Part shown: piece by piece, positions 25,030-34,021 of the stretch | Layout: every line of letters begins with the position of its first letter | Position numbering within the stretch: position 1 is the first letter of the stretch | Assembly: GCA_022510765.1 (NCBI GenBank) | Contig: JAFLSU010000003.1 | Location: forward strand, 69,508-117,482 | Direction: 5' to 3' | DNA length: 47,975 bases | Source: Christensenellaceae bacterium | GTDB taxonomy: Bacteria; Bacillota; Clostridia; Christensenellales; CAG-138 | Notes under the pieces: model-generated | Told to the model about the DNA's origin: nothing | Seen by the model: only the letters and a program-made list of their open reading frames with translations | The model's database searches: none | Position numbers and translations under genes: made by a program

Positions 25030-26558
25030 ACATTCCCCCAATATTTTGCATCAAGCGATCGATATTGCAATGCCTCTGCAACGCAGAGTTTGGTTATTTT
25101 TTCCTCGTTAGATAGATCAGCTATCGTCCTTGCGACCTTTATTACCCGATTATATGCTCGTGCGGATAGATGAAGCCTGTTAAATGAAAGCTTGAGCAGC
25201 TCCTCCGCATCATCGTTCATGATGCAATACTTCTTGATCAAACGTGAAGAAAGCTGCGAATTATAGAAGATCCCCTCGCTATAATAGCGCTCCCTTTGAA
25301 TTCTTCTTGCATCCTCCACTCTCGCACGAATCGACGCTGAGCTTTCAGCCTCCTGTTTGGAAACAAGCTCATCGTAGGCAACCTCGGTCATCTCGACATG
25401 AAGGTCTATCCTGTCCAGCATTGGCCCGCTGATACGATTTCGATAGCGCTCCACCTGATAGCGATTACAACGGCATTGATTGACCCGCGAACCGAAATTT
25501 CCGCATGGACAAGGATTCATCGCCGCAACAAGCATGAAATCAGCCGGGTATTCCGCCTTAGCTGCCGCACGGGTAATGGTCACAATACCATCCTCAAGCG
25601 GCTGCCTGAGGGACTCAAGGACGGCTTTTGAAAACTCAGGAAATTCATCTAAAAATAGTACACCGTAGTGCGCAAGGCTGATTTCGCCCGGAAGCGCCTT
25701 TGAACCTCCGCCAACCAAAGCAGGGATGGACGCAGAATGGTGCGGTGCGCGGAACGGACGCTCCGTAACGATGCCCTTTTTGCCCCTGAGTATGCCTGCA
25801 ACTGAATGGATCTTAGTTATCTCAAGCGCTTCCTCGTTTGAAAGCTCAGGCAATATTGATGGAATGCTTCTTGCAAGCATGGTCTTGCCCGAGCCGGGTG
25901 TGCCTATCAAAAGAATGTTGTGACTTCCGGCAACCGCAACTTCCGCAGCGCGTTTTGCTGCCTGCTGACCCTTTATCATCGAAAAATCATTATCATAATA
26001 ACGCTCCATTCGATTCCAATCGGTATATATCTGCGGTTGTATCTCAATCATCTCACGCAGAAAAAACACCGCGTCCGTAAGACATTTTATTGGGATAACG
26101 GTTGCATCCTTAATGCACGCAGCTTCCTCCGCATTCTCGGCCGGAAGTATTATCTGTTTGTAACCGCGTGAGCATGCGTCTATTACCATCGGCAGAACAC
26201 CGTTCACACCTCTTACGGTGCCGTCGAGCGCGAGTTCTCCAATCATCAACCAGCTTTCTACGGCAGCTCGATTGATTTCTCCGTTCGCAGCGAGTATGCC
26301 TATCGCAATTGGAAGATCATAGACCGAGCCTTCCTTTCGTACATCGGCAGGGGCGAGATTGACAACTATCCTGACGTTCGGAAAGTTGAACCCGGAATTG
26401 ATTATCGCAGAGCGCACACGCTCCTTGGATTCCTTGACTGCATTGTCCGGTAAACCAACGGTCTCGTAGCCGGCAACGCCAAAACCAATATCCGTTTCGA
26501 CCGTCACAGGGTATCCGTTGATTCCCATCAAACCATAGCTCATTATTCGTGCAAGCAT
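25026..26558 (-). CDS. comM: YifB/ComM-family AAA+ ATPase (Mg chelatase-like)
   Basis: A 510-residue protein of standard length: N-terminal Lon-protease-like domain (VTVETDIGFGVAGYETVGLPD, KESKERVRSAI), Mg-chelatase AAA+ core with Walker A GTPGSGKTMLAR, HSVAG, FRAPHHSASIPALVGGG, Walker B LFLDEFPEF, and the C-terminal zinc-like NPCPCGNFGS plus CRC. Gram-negative ComM is a branch-migration helicase acting in transformation; the Firmicute homologues are less studied. AAAGGAGGG precedes ATG 26558. It is placed with dprA, which fits a DNA-uptake or recombination role. Confidence 0.94.
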   Translation of the reverse strand: MLARIMSYGLMGINGYPVTVETDIGFGVAGYETVGLPDNAVKESKERVRSAIINSGFNFPNVRIVVNLAPADVRKEGSVYDLPIAIGILAANGEINRAAVESWLMIGELALDGTVRGVNGVLPMVIDACSRGYKQIILPAENAEEAACIKDATVIPIKCLTDAVFFLREMIEIQPQIYTDWNRMERYYDNDFSMIKGQQAAKRAAEVAVAGSHNILLIGTPGSGKTMLARSIPSILPELSNEEALEITKIHSVAGILRGKKGIVTERPFRAPHHSASIPALVGGGSKALPGEISLAHYGVLFLDEFPEFSKAVLESLRQPLEDGIVTITRAAAKAEYPADFMLVAAMNPCPCGNFGSRVNQCRCNRYQVERYRNRISGPMLDRIDLHVEMTEVAYDELVSKQEAESSASIRARVEDARRIQRERYYSEGIFYNSQLSSRLIKKYCIMNDDAEELLKLSFNRLHLSARAYNRVIKVARTIADLSNEEKITKLCVAEALQYRSLDAKYWGNV

Positions 26559-26583
26559 ATTCTACCCTCCTTTCGTTTGTATA

Positions 26584-26626
26584 GAAAATGTTTACCGGGC
26601 GAAACAATTTCTTGCCGCGCCCGGTA
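26584..26626 (-). terminator. Terminator after gtrA
   Basis: TACCGGGCG (26593-26601) and CGCCCGGTA (26618-26626) form a perfect 9-bp GC-rich stem; on the minus strand AACATTTTC follows. It separates the gtrA cassette from comM. Confidence 0.6.
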
Positions 26627-26644
26627 GCTGTTGATCAACTTGCA

Positions 26645-27133
26645 TTATTGTTTAACAGCGCCCGCTTTCGTGCTCGCCTTGAACACGAAAAGCTTGTTAC
26701 CCACAAAGTTAATTATTATACAAATACAGGTCGAAACCAGCATGCAAGCCCGTTCGCCATCAATGAGTTTTTTGAACCATTCCGGTATGCCTGTCGTCAT
26801 CCACCAATCATCAAGATGCATTAAGTTTTTAAACAGACTCATAAGTCCCAGAGAAATCAACAAAACGACCAAATTAACGATGATGAAACTTATGATTTCG
26901 CGCGCGTCCTTTCTGCGTTCCTCTTTAAAGGTCCATCTGCTGTTAAGCAGGTAACTATTGGCAACTCCTAAGCAATAACCAACTACCTTGGCAACATAGT
27001 ACCAGTGAAAGATCGCGTTGAGAACTAGGCTCACTACGAAGTCAATTATGGTGTTGCTTGCTCCCACGAGGGCAAATTTTATGAGTTGAATAAAGCTCTT
27101 TTTTCCGTTTGTGAGTTTCTTTGCGTTCTCCAT
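26645..27133 (-). CDS. GtrA-family flippase-like membrane protein
   Basis: A 162-residue protein with four hydrophobic segments and a GtrA-type start (FIQLIKFALVGASNTIIDFVVS) followed by GYCLGVANSYLLNSRWTF and a last segment IINFVGNKLFVF. GtrA proteins are thought to help move polyprenyl-phosphate sugars across the membrane. It lies downstream of a PMT-type mannosyltransferase and another GT-C enzyme, which use such donors, so a role in supplying lipid-linked sugar is plausible inference. AGGA lies 10 bases before ATG 27133. Confidence 0.88.
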   Translation of the reverse strand: MENAKKLTNGKKSFIQLIKFALVGASNTIIDFVVSLVLNAIFHWYYVAKVVGYCLGVANSYLLNSRWTFKEERRKDAREIISFIIVNLVVLLISLGLMSLFKNLMHLDDWWMTTGIPEWFKKLIDGERACMLVSTCICIIINFVGNKLFVFKASTKAGAVKQ

Positions 27134-27163
27134 TGTCTTTTAATTCCTGCATTGAACTTACTC

Positions 27164-27202
27164 CTCCTCTGCAGATGGCTCTTTAGACCACCCGCAGAGG
27201 AG
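27164..27202 (-). promoter_or_regulatory. Leader hairpin ahead of gtrA
   Basis: CTCCTCTGC (27164-27172) and GCAGAGGAG (27194-27202) are perfect 9-bp arms; a smaller stem GGTGG/CCATC can form in the loop. No T-run follows. It lies 31 bp before the gtrA start, so it could act on mRNA processing or translation. Confidence 0.45.
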
Positions 27203-27234
27203 CAAACATAATTACGCAATAATTGAGATATTCC

Positions 27235-27280
27235 GCTTATGAAACACCGTACGCTTAAACGCGAAACGTTGTTCATAAGC
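27235..27280 (-). other. Second inverted repeat between the PMT gene and gtrA
   Basis: GCTTATGAA (27235-27243) and TTCATAAGC (27272-27280) are perfect 9-bp arms around a 28-base loop. It begins 14 bp past the PMT stop. It may be a weak terminator or a processing site between the two genes. Confidence 0.4.
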
Positions 27281-27293
27281 AAACTTCATATCA

Positions 27294-30041
27294 TCACTGA
27301 TGCCAGATTCCGCGGAACGTCCATGTGGGCAGCCATTGCAGAGCATCAATGTAGTTTCTGCTTACCTGAATACCGCTGATTACCGGATAGAATACTGCGA
27401 ACAGCACGATCGCGAGTCCGAGCCAGATCCACTTGACTTTGGGCAAGAACTTTGCAGATCCATTCAACTCGATACCGAGCTCCTTGGGTCCATAATAGTA
27501 TTTATCCTCATAAATCTTGAGAACATAGACGCTTACAAGGATTATGAGCGGCACTGTCGCAAAATAGTGATATATGAATACGCATCTTGAAATCAGCATC
27601 CAGGGCAGCATCGCGCTCGCGAGACACATCATGAAGAAGAATGCTTCGGTATTCAATTTAATTTTATTTCGCAACAGCATTATAAAGAATGCAACCGTTC
27701 CGACGAAGCATACCCACCATACCGCAGGATTACCGAACGACGATATGGTGCCGTATTGAGTTGTGTCCGGATTATTTCCGCCAGAATAGAACCATATCGG
27801 GCGATTGCTCAGAGGCCATTCGTACCATGCGGATTGATATGTGTGGGTCGAGTCAAGACCGCTATGGTAATTGTACATGTATTTCTGATTATCCAATACA
27901 CCCTGCAAGTATGCTTTCACGGTTTCACCAACGGTGAGTACGTTTTTGGGAGCCTCCTCGCCATAGACCAATTCACCGCTTAAATACATCTCATTCAGCT
28001 TGGCATTCTCCGCTTTCTGCTTCCACTCGGCAGTCCAATATGGGCGATACGAAGCGCAGTAAATTATCGCAGGTATTACGACAAAGAACAGCGCTGCCCA
28101 AAGGCAAGTCTTAAAGAACCTTGGTTTGAACTCTTTGGCGTTCTGAACCGCAGGCTCCTGCTGCTCGGCCTTTGTTAGTTTTGCCTTCTTTATCTTTTCC
28201 GCCTTGATCCACATTACGATCATCTTTCCAAAAAACATGACCGCAAGTGCTGCTCCGGTATAGATGCAGATCCATTTGCTTGCACAGCCGATACCGAAGA
28301 ACAGTCCGGAAAGGAACAGTGGTTTCAGGTTATCCTTCAAGCTGTCGCCAAGATCCATCTTGATAAACTTATACATGTAATACGTCATGCAGAGATTGAA
28401 GAACACGCCGTAAACATCGATCGTTGATATCCTCGTCTGAGCAAAATGCATGAAATCGAACGCGAACAATGCCGTTGCAAGCAGCGCAAGCTCTGAACGC
28501 TTGAACATGCGTTTGCCGAAAGCATACATGACAGGCAGCATCGCCACGCCGAACAGTGCACCCATTATACGCCAGCCAAACGGATTCATGCCGATGATCG
28601 CAATTCCGATCGAAATAATTATCTTGCCGAGCGGCGGATGCGAAATCTCATATACACTCAGGTTGTGCAAATGCTCGTATGCGGTTCTTGCGTGATACAG
28701 CTCATCAAAATACATGCCGTTCATGTAATTGGGATACTCAGGGATAGTATCCTGCTCATCTATCGCGGCAAGTCCGCTCTCGTGGGTTACACGAGGGGTG
28801 ATCGTCTTACCATCGACGCCAATGAATGCGATTTCGTTCAGCCAGACCTTGCCCTTTGTGACTGTGAGGGTGATACTCCTCGTGGTAACATTGGAGAGTC
28901 CGCCCATCGAAATGATATGCCAGCGATACATCTGACCATATTTTTGCTCGACCGTGGTGCTCTTTCCGTCAGCACTCGTGAGAGTGTAGGTGGCTCCCTC
29001 TGCGATGCCGCCATCCTCCCAGATGTTCCTGATGGTGACATCCTGATCAAACTCAAACGTTATCGTATCGCCGACCGTTCCCATCCAATAATTCTCCGGA
29101 GACTTCGTGGAACCGAGGTTTGTCACGGCGAACACCGCATAAATAGCCGTCAGCACGCAGACAAAAATCCAATCCTTTTTGGTGTAGTGAAGCTTGGTAT
29201 CCGTCTTTTTGGGAATCAGAGGCTTGACATCGAAGAACCTCGGCGCAAGTTCCTCCGGTGACGGTTTGAGCTGCACCTTGCGCGTCTTGTCACGTTTCTT
29301 CTCGTACCAAAGCAAGCAGTAGATAGCAATTGGAGCGAGTACATAAACGAATATCATGATGACAGCCATCTTAGTTCTGCTGTCAACCTCCAACTGCTCC
29401 GATTCGGTAAGCGGCTTGGAATCGTTATTATTGTTACTATTATTGTTATTATTGTTATTGCCCGAGCTGCTGCCGGCAAAGAAGTTGACGATATCTCCGC
29501 TGTGTGAACTGAGCTTCTCTACAACAAAGCCGTCAAACCATGCTTTGCCCATGCTGTCCGCGCTGAATCCGCCCAAGCGGCAACCGATCTCTATCTCGGT
29601 TTGATCGCTTCCGGTTCTTCCGACAAGCTCGACCCTTGTCCAACCATTGGTGCCGAGCAGCGCGTCGGTTCGAAGAACAATATTCTCAAAGGCTATGTTT
29701 GCACCCGCGCCACCGCTGACGTTCTCCGTCTTGATGTAGCATGAAAGCCTATAGATGGTATTTGCCTCTACGCTGGCTTTCTGCGTTAAATGAACATCGT
29801 TGGACGAAACGCTGTTCAGACATACGACCTTACCACGCTCCGAATCGTTCTCCATGGAGATTGAAGACGTGATCCCATCGTTAATGTATGCTGCAAACGT
29901 CCATCCGGCGGGCAGACCTTCGGCTCCGATGATTTCAAAATCGCCATTTTTGATCAGGTTCTCGCCATCGGCAAATGCAATACCGATGGGTATGCATATT
30001 ACGAGCAGGGCGATCAACAGAGTTGAAATAATCCTTTTCAT
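27294..30041 (-). CDS. PMT-type (GT39) mannosyltransferase with extracellular N-terminal domains
   Basis: A 915-residue membrane protein. A signal peptide (1-24) leads to a carbohydrate-binding-like beta-sandwich at about 27-178 (ENLIKNGDFE to AWFDGFVVEKL), an Asn/Ser linker at about 195-208, a first helix at about 226-246, a second at about 290-308, a second beta domain at about 320-415 and then the PMT core. FDELYHARTAYEHL at about 445 and SHPPLGK at about 468 are the catalytic PMT motifs, followed by many membrane helices. Bacterial PMTs transfer mannose from polyprenyl-phosphate-mannose to secreted proteins. Start is ATG 30041, seven bases after GAGG. Acceptor is unknown. Such proteins with added N-terminal domains are reported in Clostridia. 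Confidence 0.88.
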   Translation of the reverse strand: MKRIISTLLIALLVICIPIGIAFADGENLIKNGDFEIIGAEGLPAGWTFAAYINDGITSSISMENDSERGKVVCLNSVSSNDVHLTQKASVEANTIYRLSCYIKTENVSGGAGANIAFENIVLRTDALLGTNGWTRVELVGRTGSDQTEIEIGCRLGGFSADSMGKAWFDGFVVEKLSSHSGDIVNFFAGSSSGNNNNNNNSNNNNDSKPLTESEQLEVDSRTKMAVIMIFVYVLAPIAIYCLLWYEKKRDKTRKVQLKPSPEELAPRFFDVKPLIPKKTDTKLHYTKKDWIFVCVLTAIYAVFAVTNLGSTKSPENYWMGTVGDTITFEFDQDVTIRNIWEDGGIAEGATYTLTSADGKSTTVEQKYGQMYRWHIISMGGLSNVTTRSITLTVTKGKVWLNEIAFIGVDGKTITPRVTHESGLAAIDEQDTIPEYPNYMNGMYFDELYHARTAYEHLHNLSVYEISHPPLGKIIISIGIAIIGMNPFGWRIMGALFGVAMLPVMYAFGKRMFKRSELALLATALFAFDFMHFAQTRISTIDVYGVFFNLCMTYYMYKFIKMDLGDSLKDNLKPLFLSGLFFGIGCASKWICIYTGAALAVMFFGKMIVMWIKAEKIKKAKLTKAEQQEPAVQNAKEFKPRFFKTCLWAALFFVVIPAIIYCASYRPYWTAEWKQKAENAKLNEMYLSGELVYGEEAPKNVLTVGETVKAYLQGVLDNQKYMYNYHSGLDSTHTYQSAWYEWPLSNRPIWFYSGGNNPDTTQYGTISSFGNPAVWWVCFVGTVAFFIMLLRNKIKLNTEAFFFMMCLASAMLPWMLISRCVFIYHYFATVPLIILVSVYVLKIYEDKYYYGPKELGIELNGSAKFLPKVKWIWLGLAIVLFAVFYPVISGIQVSRNYIDALQWLPTWTFRGIWHQ
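29424..29460. repeat. AAT/AAC triplet tract encoding a poly-Asn linker
   Basis: A run of TTATTATTG-type triplets (AAC/AAT on the minus strand) encodes about a dozen Asn with one Ser between the N-terminal sugar-binding-like domain and the first membrane helix of the PMT protein. Such triplet tracts can vary in length between strains without shifting the frame. Confidence 0.75.
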
Positions 30042-30133
30042 CACTTTACCTCATATCAAGGAGCACGGCTCCCGGTGTTGAATTATCATTAAGATACCTT
30101 TTATTTCAAAAAGATATCAGTTTTTTATTCGCT

Positions 30134-30167
30134 TGCCGTATCCATCGGCATGCCGTGTTCATCGGCA
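30134..30167. repeat. Two tandem 17-bp units TGCCG-N7-CGGCA
   Basis: Units at 30134-30150 and 30151-30167 each are a short inverted repeat. They lie between the GT-C gene stop (30196) and the PMT start, followed on the minus strand by an AT-rich stretch. The CATCGGCAT core also occurs in the 15-bp repeats at 32986. Confidence 0.6.
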
Positions 30168-30195
30168 GCGGCCTCGCTTAATGGAAGGCATTCCG

Positions 30196-31695
30196 TCACG
30201 AAACCTGCTCATTTTCCTCCCCATCCTTGGGGAGTTCTTCATAGGCTCTGCCTTCAAAGACATCACCTGTGAGCTTATCGCAGATCATTATCCTCACGAC
30301 CGTATAGGTAAACAGCGCAAACAGCAAAACGTTTGCAAGCGAGCACCAAAACACGATCCTCTCGTCCCAATACAAGTGCAAGTCGAACAGCCTGCTGTAT
30401 TCAAATGCTGCAAGGCAGTTGACAAGAAGCGTTGCGCCGTATCCAATGAACATCCACAGAAGCCGCTTGTCCTGATAAAACAGATACGCAGCAATAAGGA
30501 GGAGCAGCACGGGGAATAAGTAGCGCTCATGCATATAATGTCCGAGGGTGAAAAGGGCCGTAAACATATACGCCGTTGCAAGCGGCAGCGCTCCCTGGTG
30601 CTTCTTGCGCCCGATAAGATAAAGAATGAAACTGAAACCAACGGAGAATATCATGCCTATCGTACCTACTTGACCGAAATTCAAACCGAGAATCGCAGTT
30701 TGGCTGATTGATGTCCAGTTCTTGCCAAACAATGTGTAGATGTTATATGCGTTGACCGATGCATATTTATAGGATGTAGCGGTGCCCAGATACTTCTCAT
30801 AGATGATCTGATACCACGGCATTGACTCGGTCGCAAAGGGTATTGCCGCAACGATTATAAGAATGCAAGCGCATGCGACTGCAATGACCGTTTTAATCAG
30901 GCGCTTTCCTCTTGCATCATTGCATTCATATTGCGTATTCTTAAAGAAATCATCATCAAAAATATATAAAATGTAGGCAATCGCAAGCAGCGGGCCTGCC
31001 ATAAGTGCTTGCGGCTTCATAAGTATCGCAAAGCCATAAACAATTCCGCCAAGTATTGGTTTGTTTGAACCGAGAAGTAAGATAGAACCAAGCAGCAGAA
31101 CGGACAGAATTTGATCTATCTGTCCCCAACCTCCCGAAATGTACATCGAAACCGGGTTCAGCGCAACCAACGCCATGATAAGGAATGAAGGCATAAAGCG
31201 GAGCTTTTTCCTTGCAAGCCTATAGATCATGTATGCGGCCGCAAGATCGGCGATGATCGATGGAAGCTTGATTAGTGCTACATATGCATAATTGTATGAA
31301 CCGTCTGCGACACGGACGCTAAGCCCAAAGAGTCTTGCTATCTTTGACATTAAACCGAGTATGTACATGTATCCCGGCGGGTAATCGGCAAAGCTTGATG
31401 AGTAAAAATCTTTAACGCCATACACAGCAATTCTATCACCCCACGCCGTAAAGCAGCTAATATCGGTTCCGTGTCCAACTATCTGATACGAAAGCACGAA
31501 CCTGAGCACAAACGCAGCTATAAGCAACCACACAACGAGAAAGCGATTTTCCCCATCCCTTGCGCAGTTATTCAGGTAGGCATTTTTTTTGCTCATGCCT
31601 GAATAGAAAATGTAGATAAACAGGTATGCGATTGAAGCAAGAATTGCCGCGGAGAGAATTTGTCCGGTCGGGAATTCGCTTGGCATATACAGCAT
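30196..31695 (-). CDS. GT-C fold polytopic glycosyltransferase (GT39/GT87-like)
   Basis: A 499-residue protein with about eleven hydrophobic segments. The first extracytoplasmic loop holds HGTDISCFTAWGDRIA and FADYPPGYMYILG (residues about 73-112), the acidic and DYPPG motifs of polyprenyl-phosphate-hexose-dependent GT-C enzymes. NPVSMYISGGWGQID is another family pattern. Substrate unknown. It is the first gene of the glycosylation cassette and likely cotranscribed with the PMT gene 154 bp downstream. AAGGAGG lies 8 bases before ATG 31695. Confidence 0.85.
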   Translation of the reverse strand: MLYMPSEFPTGQILSAAILASIAYLFIYIFYSGMSKKNAYLNNCARDGENRFLVVWLLIAAFVLRFVLSYQIVGHGTDISCFTAWGDRIAVYGVKDFYSSSFADYPPGYMYILGLMSKIARLFGLSVRVADGSYNYAYVALIKLPSIIADLAAAYMIYRLARKKLRFMPSFLIMALVALNPVSMYISGGWGQIDQILSVLLLGSILLLGSNKPILGGIVYGFAILMKPQALMAGPLLAIAYILYIFDDDFFKNTQYECNDARGKRLIKTVIAVACACILIIVAAIPFATESMPWYQIIYEKYLGTATSYKYASVNAYNIYTLFGKNWTSISQTAILGLNFGQVGTIGMIFSVGFSFILYLIGRKKHQGALPLATAYMFTALFTLGHYMHERYLFPVLLLLIAAYLFYQDKRLLWMFIGYGATLLVNCLAAFEYSRLFDLHLYWDERIVFWCSLANVLLFALFTYTVVRIMICDKLTGDVFEGRAYEELPKDGEENEQVS

Positions 31696-31763
31696 GATCC
31701 TATCCTCCTTCCGACCGTACCCCGATCGAATCCATCGATGCGATTATGGGCACACGTCTGCAT

Positions 31764-31792
31764 TATTTAGTATTTTAACATATTTCATCCAA
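31764..31792 (-). promoter_or_regulatory. Candidate sigma-A promoter of the glycosylation cassette
   Basis: On the minus strand TTGGAT (31787-31792), 17-bp spacer, TAAATA (31764-31769), about 69 bp before the GT-C start codon. Moderate match. Confidence 0.4.
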
Positions 31793-31895
31793 GAAATGAA
31801 CCCCTGTACCCATAAATAAGTCACTTTCCGTGCATAAATTGAGTTTTGAGGGGAAATATTGTTGGTATATTTTGCGATCCGGCAATTTCGATTCT

Positions 31896-32279
31896 CTATA
31901 TGCCCGCATAATATGCGTTGATAATATGAGTTACCTGTAGCGATTTTAAATTGACTTCGATAATATCGTATCTGAACACCACTCTGCTAAGTCTGCTTGC
32001 CGCTATATAATACCTTGATGCAGCAATAATATTTTTTCGCTTTCTGTAATCAACGCTGGCCATTGGGCGTATACCATCGAAGCTTCTTCTTGCCTTTACT
32101 TCAACAAATGCAACCGTATTTCCCTTTCGGACTATAAGGTCTATTTCCTTATGCCCTATGCGATAATTCCTTTCGAGCAGACGATAACCATGAAATCTAA
32201 GGTACCAAAGCGCGATACGTTCGCCTCTTAAACCATCCCTTTGCGTTTTGCTTCCGTTCCTTAGATTAAGTGTGCTCAT
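31896..32279 (-). CDS. yraN: YraN/UPF0102 endonuclease-fold protein
   Basis: A 127-residue protein with the restriction-endonuclease-like core: RGERIALWYLRFHGY, LERNYRIGHKEIDLIVRKG and VAFVEVKARRS hold the E-x(n)-D-x(n)-E-x-K residues expected for metal binding. Function unproven; it commonly follows rnhB, as here, separated by 10 bp. ATG 32279 with AGGG upstream. Ends in TAG. Confidence 0.9.
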   Translation of the reverse strand: MSTLNLRNGSKTQRDGLRGERIALWYLRFHGYRLLERNYRIGHKEIDLIVRKGNTVAFVEVKARRSFDGIRPMASVDYRKRKNIIAASRYYIAASRLSRVVFRYDIIEVNLKSLQVTHIINAYYAGI

Positions 32280-32289
32280 ATGCTAATCC

Positions 32290-32913
32290 CTAAATAAAAT
32301 TCTTAATAAATGTGCTTCGATGTATCTCGCATGGCCCAAACTCCCCAAGCGCAGAGATATGCTGCTTTGTGCCGTAGCCTTTGTTCTTTTCAAAACCATA
32401 TTGTGGGTGTTTTTTAGCCATGCTGACCATGTATCTGTCCCTTTCGACCTTTGCGATGATGCTTGCAGCCGCAATGGAATAGCAAAGCGCATCGCCATGT
32501 ACGATGGGGTATTGTTTTGACGGAATATCCAGCTCCTTAACGGCATCGATAAATACGTGATCGCACGGATACTTCATGCTCGAATACGCCTGAACAAACG
32601 CTTTTTTTGTAGCCTGAAGGATGTTTATTTCATCGATCGTATCCTGCCATACCCAGCCCGAACTCCATGCAATCGCTTTTTTGGTGATTTCATCATAAAG
32701 ACGCTCTCTCTTTTTTTCGCTTAGCTTTTTTGAATCGTTTACACCCTCTATCAAACAGTCTGCGGGCAGAATTACGCATGCTGCAACGACCGGCCCTGCA
32801 AGCGGCCCTCTTCCAACTTCATCCATCCCCGCAACGAGAATACCCCGATCCCAAAAGGGGCGTTCATATTTCGTCATAATTTCGAGTCGGACACGCTCAT
32901 CAATTTTCGGCAT
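32290..32913 (-). CDS. rnhB: Ribonuclease HII
   Basis: A 207-residue enzyme with the catalytic D31/E32 in GMDEVGRGPLAGPV, D123 in FIDAV and D141 in HGDALCYSIAAASIIAKV. It cuts the RNA strand of RNA-DNA hybrids, including single ribonucleotides in DNA. It overlaps rbgA by 14 bp, and GGGAG lies 6 bases before its ATG, so it is coupled. Ends in TAG. Confidence 0.97.
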   Translation of the reverse strand: MPKIDERVRLEIMTKYERPFWDRGILVAGMDEVGRGPLAGPVVAACVILPADCLIEGVNDSKKLSEKKRERLYDEITKKAIAWSSGWVWQDTIDEINILQATKKAFVQAYSSMKYPCDHVFIDAVKELDIPSKQYPIVHGDALCYSIAAASIIAKVERDRYMVSMAKKHPQYGFEKNKGYGTKQHISALGEFGPCEIHRSTFIKNFI

Positions 32914-33901
32914 GGTAGTCTCCCGATAGTTCCATGTTTGCGCTGCCTACATCGCCCTCGCGTTTAATATCCGAATTATTCCGCACATCGGCATCCCGTA
33001 CATCGGCATCCCGAACATCGGCATCCCGAACATCGGGAGGGGCATTGAAATCATCCTCGGGATTTTCAAGCGCTACGGCAGCAATTTTGCCTGCACGGTA
33101 TTCATCAAGCACTATTCTTGCGCCGCGCTCGGTATCAAACACGCCGCCGGAAAGAATGAATCCCCGGCTCATGCAGACACCGTCAAGCAGTTCCTCGGGT
33201 GTAGACATATTTTGATTAAGCTTTTTATACCGTGCAATAAGCTGTTCAGGGCAGATCTGCATCAGATCATAGAGCAGCAGTGCTGCCAATTCTTCGACAT
33301 CAAGAACGTCGTCCCTGATCGAGCCGATGTATGCCAAGTGCTTTGCAAGCAGCTCGTTGTCAAGCTTGCCCCAGAGCAGACCCGGCGTATCGAGCAGTTC
33401 AAGATAATCGGAAACCTTGACCCATTGCTTGCTCCTTGTAACACCGGGGCGATCCCCAACCTGAGCCTTGGCCGTCCCCGCTATGCGGTTTATAAATGTG
33501 GACTTGCCAACATTAGGAATACCCACGACCATTGCTCGAACGATTTTATTTATTCCCTTTTCACGGAAACGCCTGACCTTCTCTTCAGCTGTGCGGTTGA
33601 TGAGCGCAAGCGCCGCTTTTCGCGTTGAAGGCATGGTCGAAACGAGTTCGATAGCGTTTATGCCGGATTCCCTGAACTTATTTATCCATGCCTTATTCTG
33701 TGCCTTTGAGGAAAGATCGCTCTTATTCAGAATGATGACACGAAGTTTATTCTTAAACAACTCTTCAAAATCCGGATTGCGGCATGCGATCGGCGCACGG
33801 GCGTCGACGATTTCAATGACCATATCAACAAGCTTTATATTGTCCGCAAGCATACGCCGCGCTTTTGCCATATGGCCCGGATACCAGTTGATCGTTTGCA
33901 T
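32900..33901 (-). CDS. rbgA: Ribosome biogenesis GTPase RbgA (YlqF)
   Basis: A 333-residue circularly permuted GTPase. Start MQTINWYPGHMAKARRML, G4 NKSD at about 63, G1 GIPNVGKST at about 131, G2/G3 parts DRPGVTRS and LLDTPGLLW, then the RNA-binding C-terminal helical domain. It assists late 50S assembly. The C-terminal tail after about residue 280 is additional, with the pentapeptide repeat DVRDA encoded by a 15-bp DNA repeat. GGAGG lies 6 bases before ATG 33901. The Bacillus order rplS-rbgA-rnhB is kept. Confidence 0.95.
   Translation of the reverse strand: MQTINWYPGHMAKARRMLADNIKLVDMVIEIVDARAPIACRNPDFEELFKNKLRVIILNKSDLSSKAQNKAWINKFRESGINAIELVSTMPSTRKAALALINRTAEEKVRRFREKGINKIVRAMVVGIPNVGKSTFINRIAGTAKAQVGDRPGVTRSKQWVKVSDYLELLDTPGLLWGKLDNELLAKHLAYIGSIRDDVLDVEELAALLLYDLMQICPEQLIARYKKLNQNMSTPEELLDGVCMSRGFILSGGVFDTERGARIVLDEYRAGKIAAVALENPEDDFNAPPDVRDADVRDADVRDADVRNNSDIKREGDVGSANMELSGDYHAEN
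32986..33036. repeat. 15-bp tandem repeat in the rbgA C-terminal tail
   Basis: Three full units (32986-33000, 33001-33015, 33016-33030) plus a partial fourth of CATCGGCATCCCGNA. They encode DVRDA repeats and keep frame, so length changes would only alter the tail. Confidence 0.85.
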
Positions 33902-34021
33902 AATTACCTCCAAATTGCCATCATTTTCACAAGCAGAGTTATTATCCTAAGCTCACAGGATAAAAGCTTCCAAAGTACATGAAATCGAAGCTTTTCATTG
34001 GAATCATTCCTCAGCAGGATT

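Noticed and set aside
32986-33036. CRISPR-like short repeats
   Set aside because: Units are directly adjacent with no spacers, lie in frame inside rbgA and no cas genes are present.
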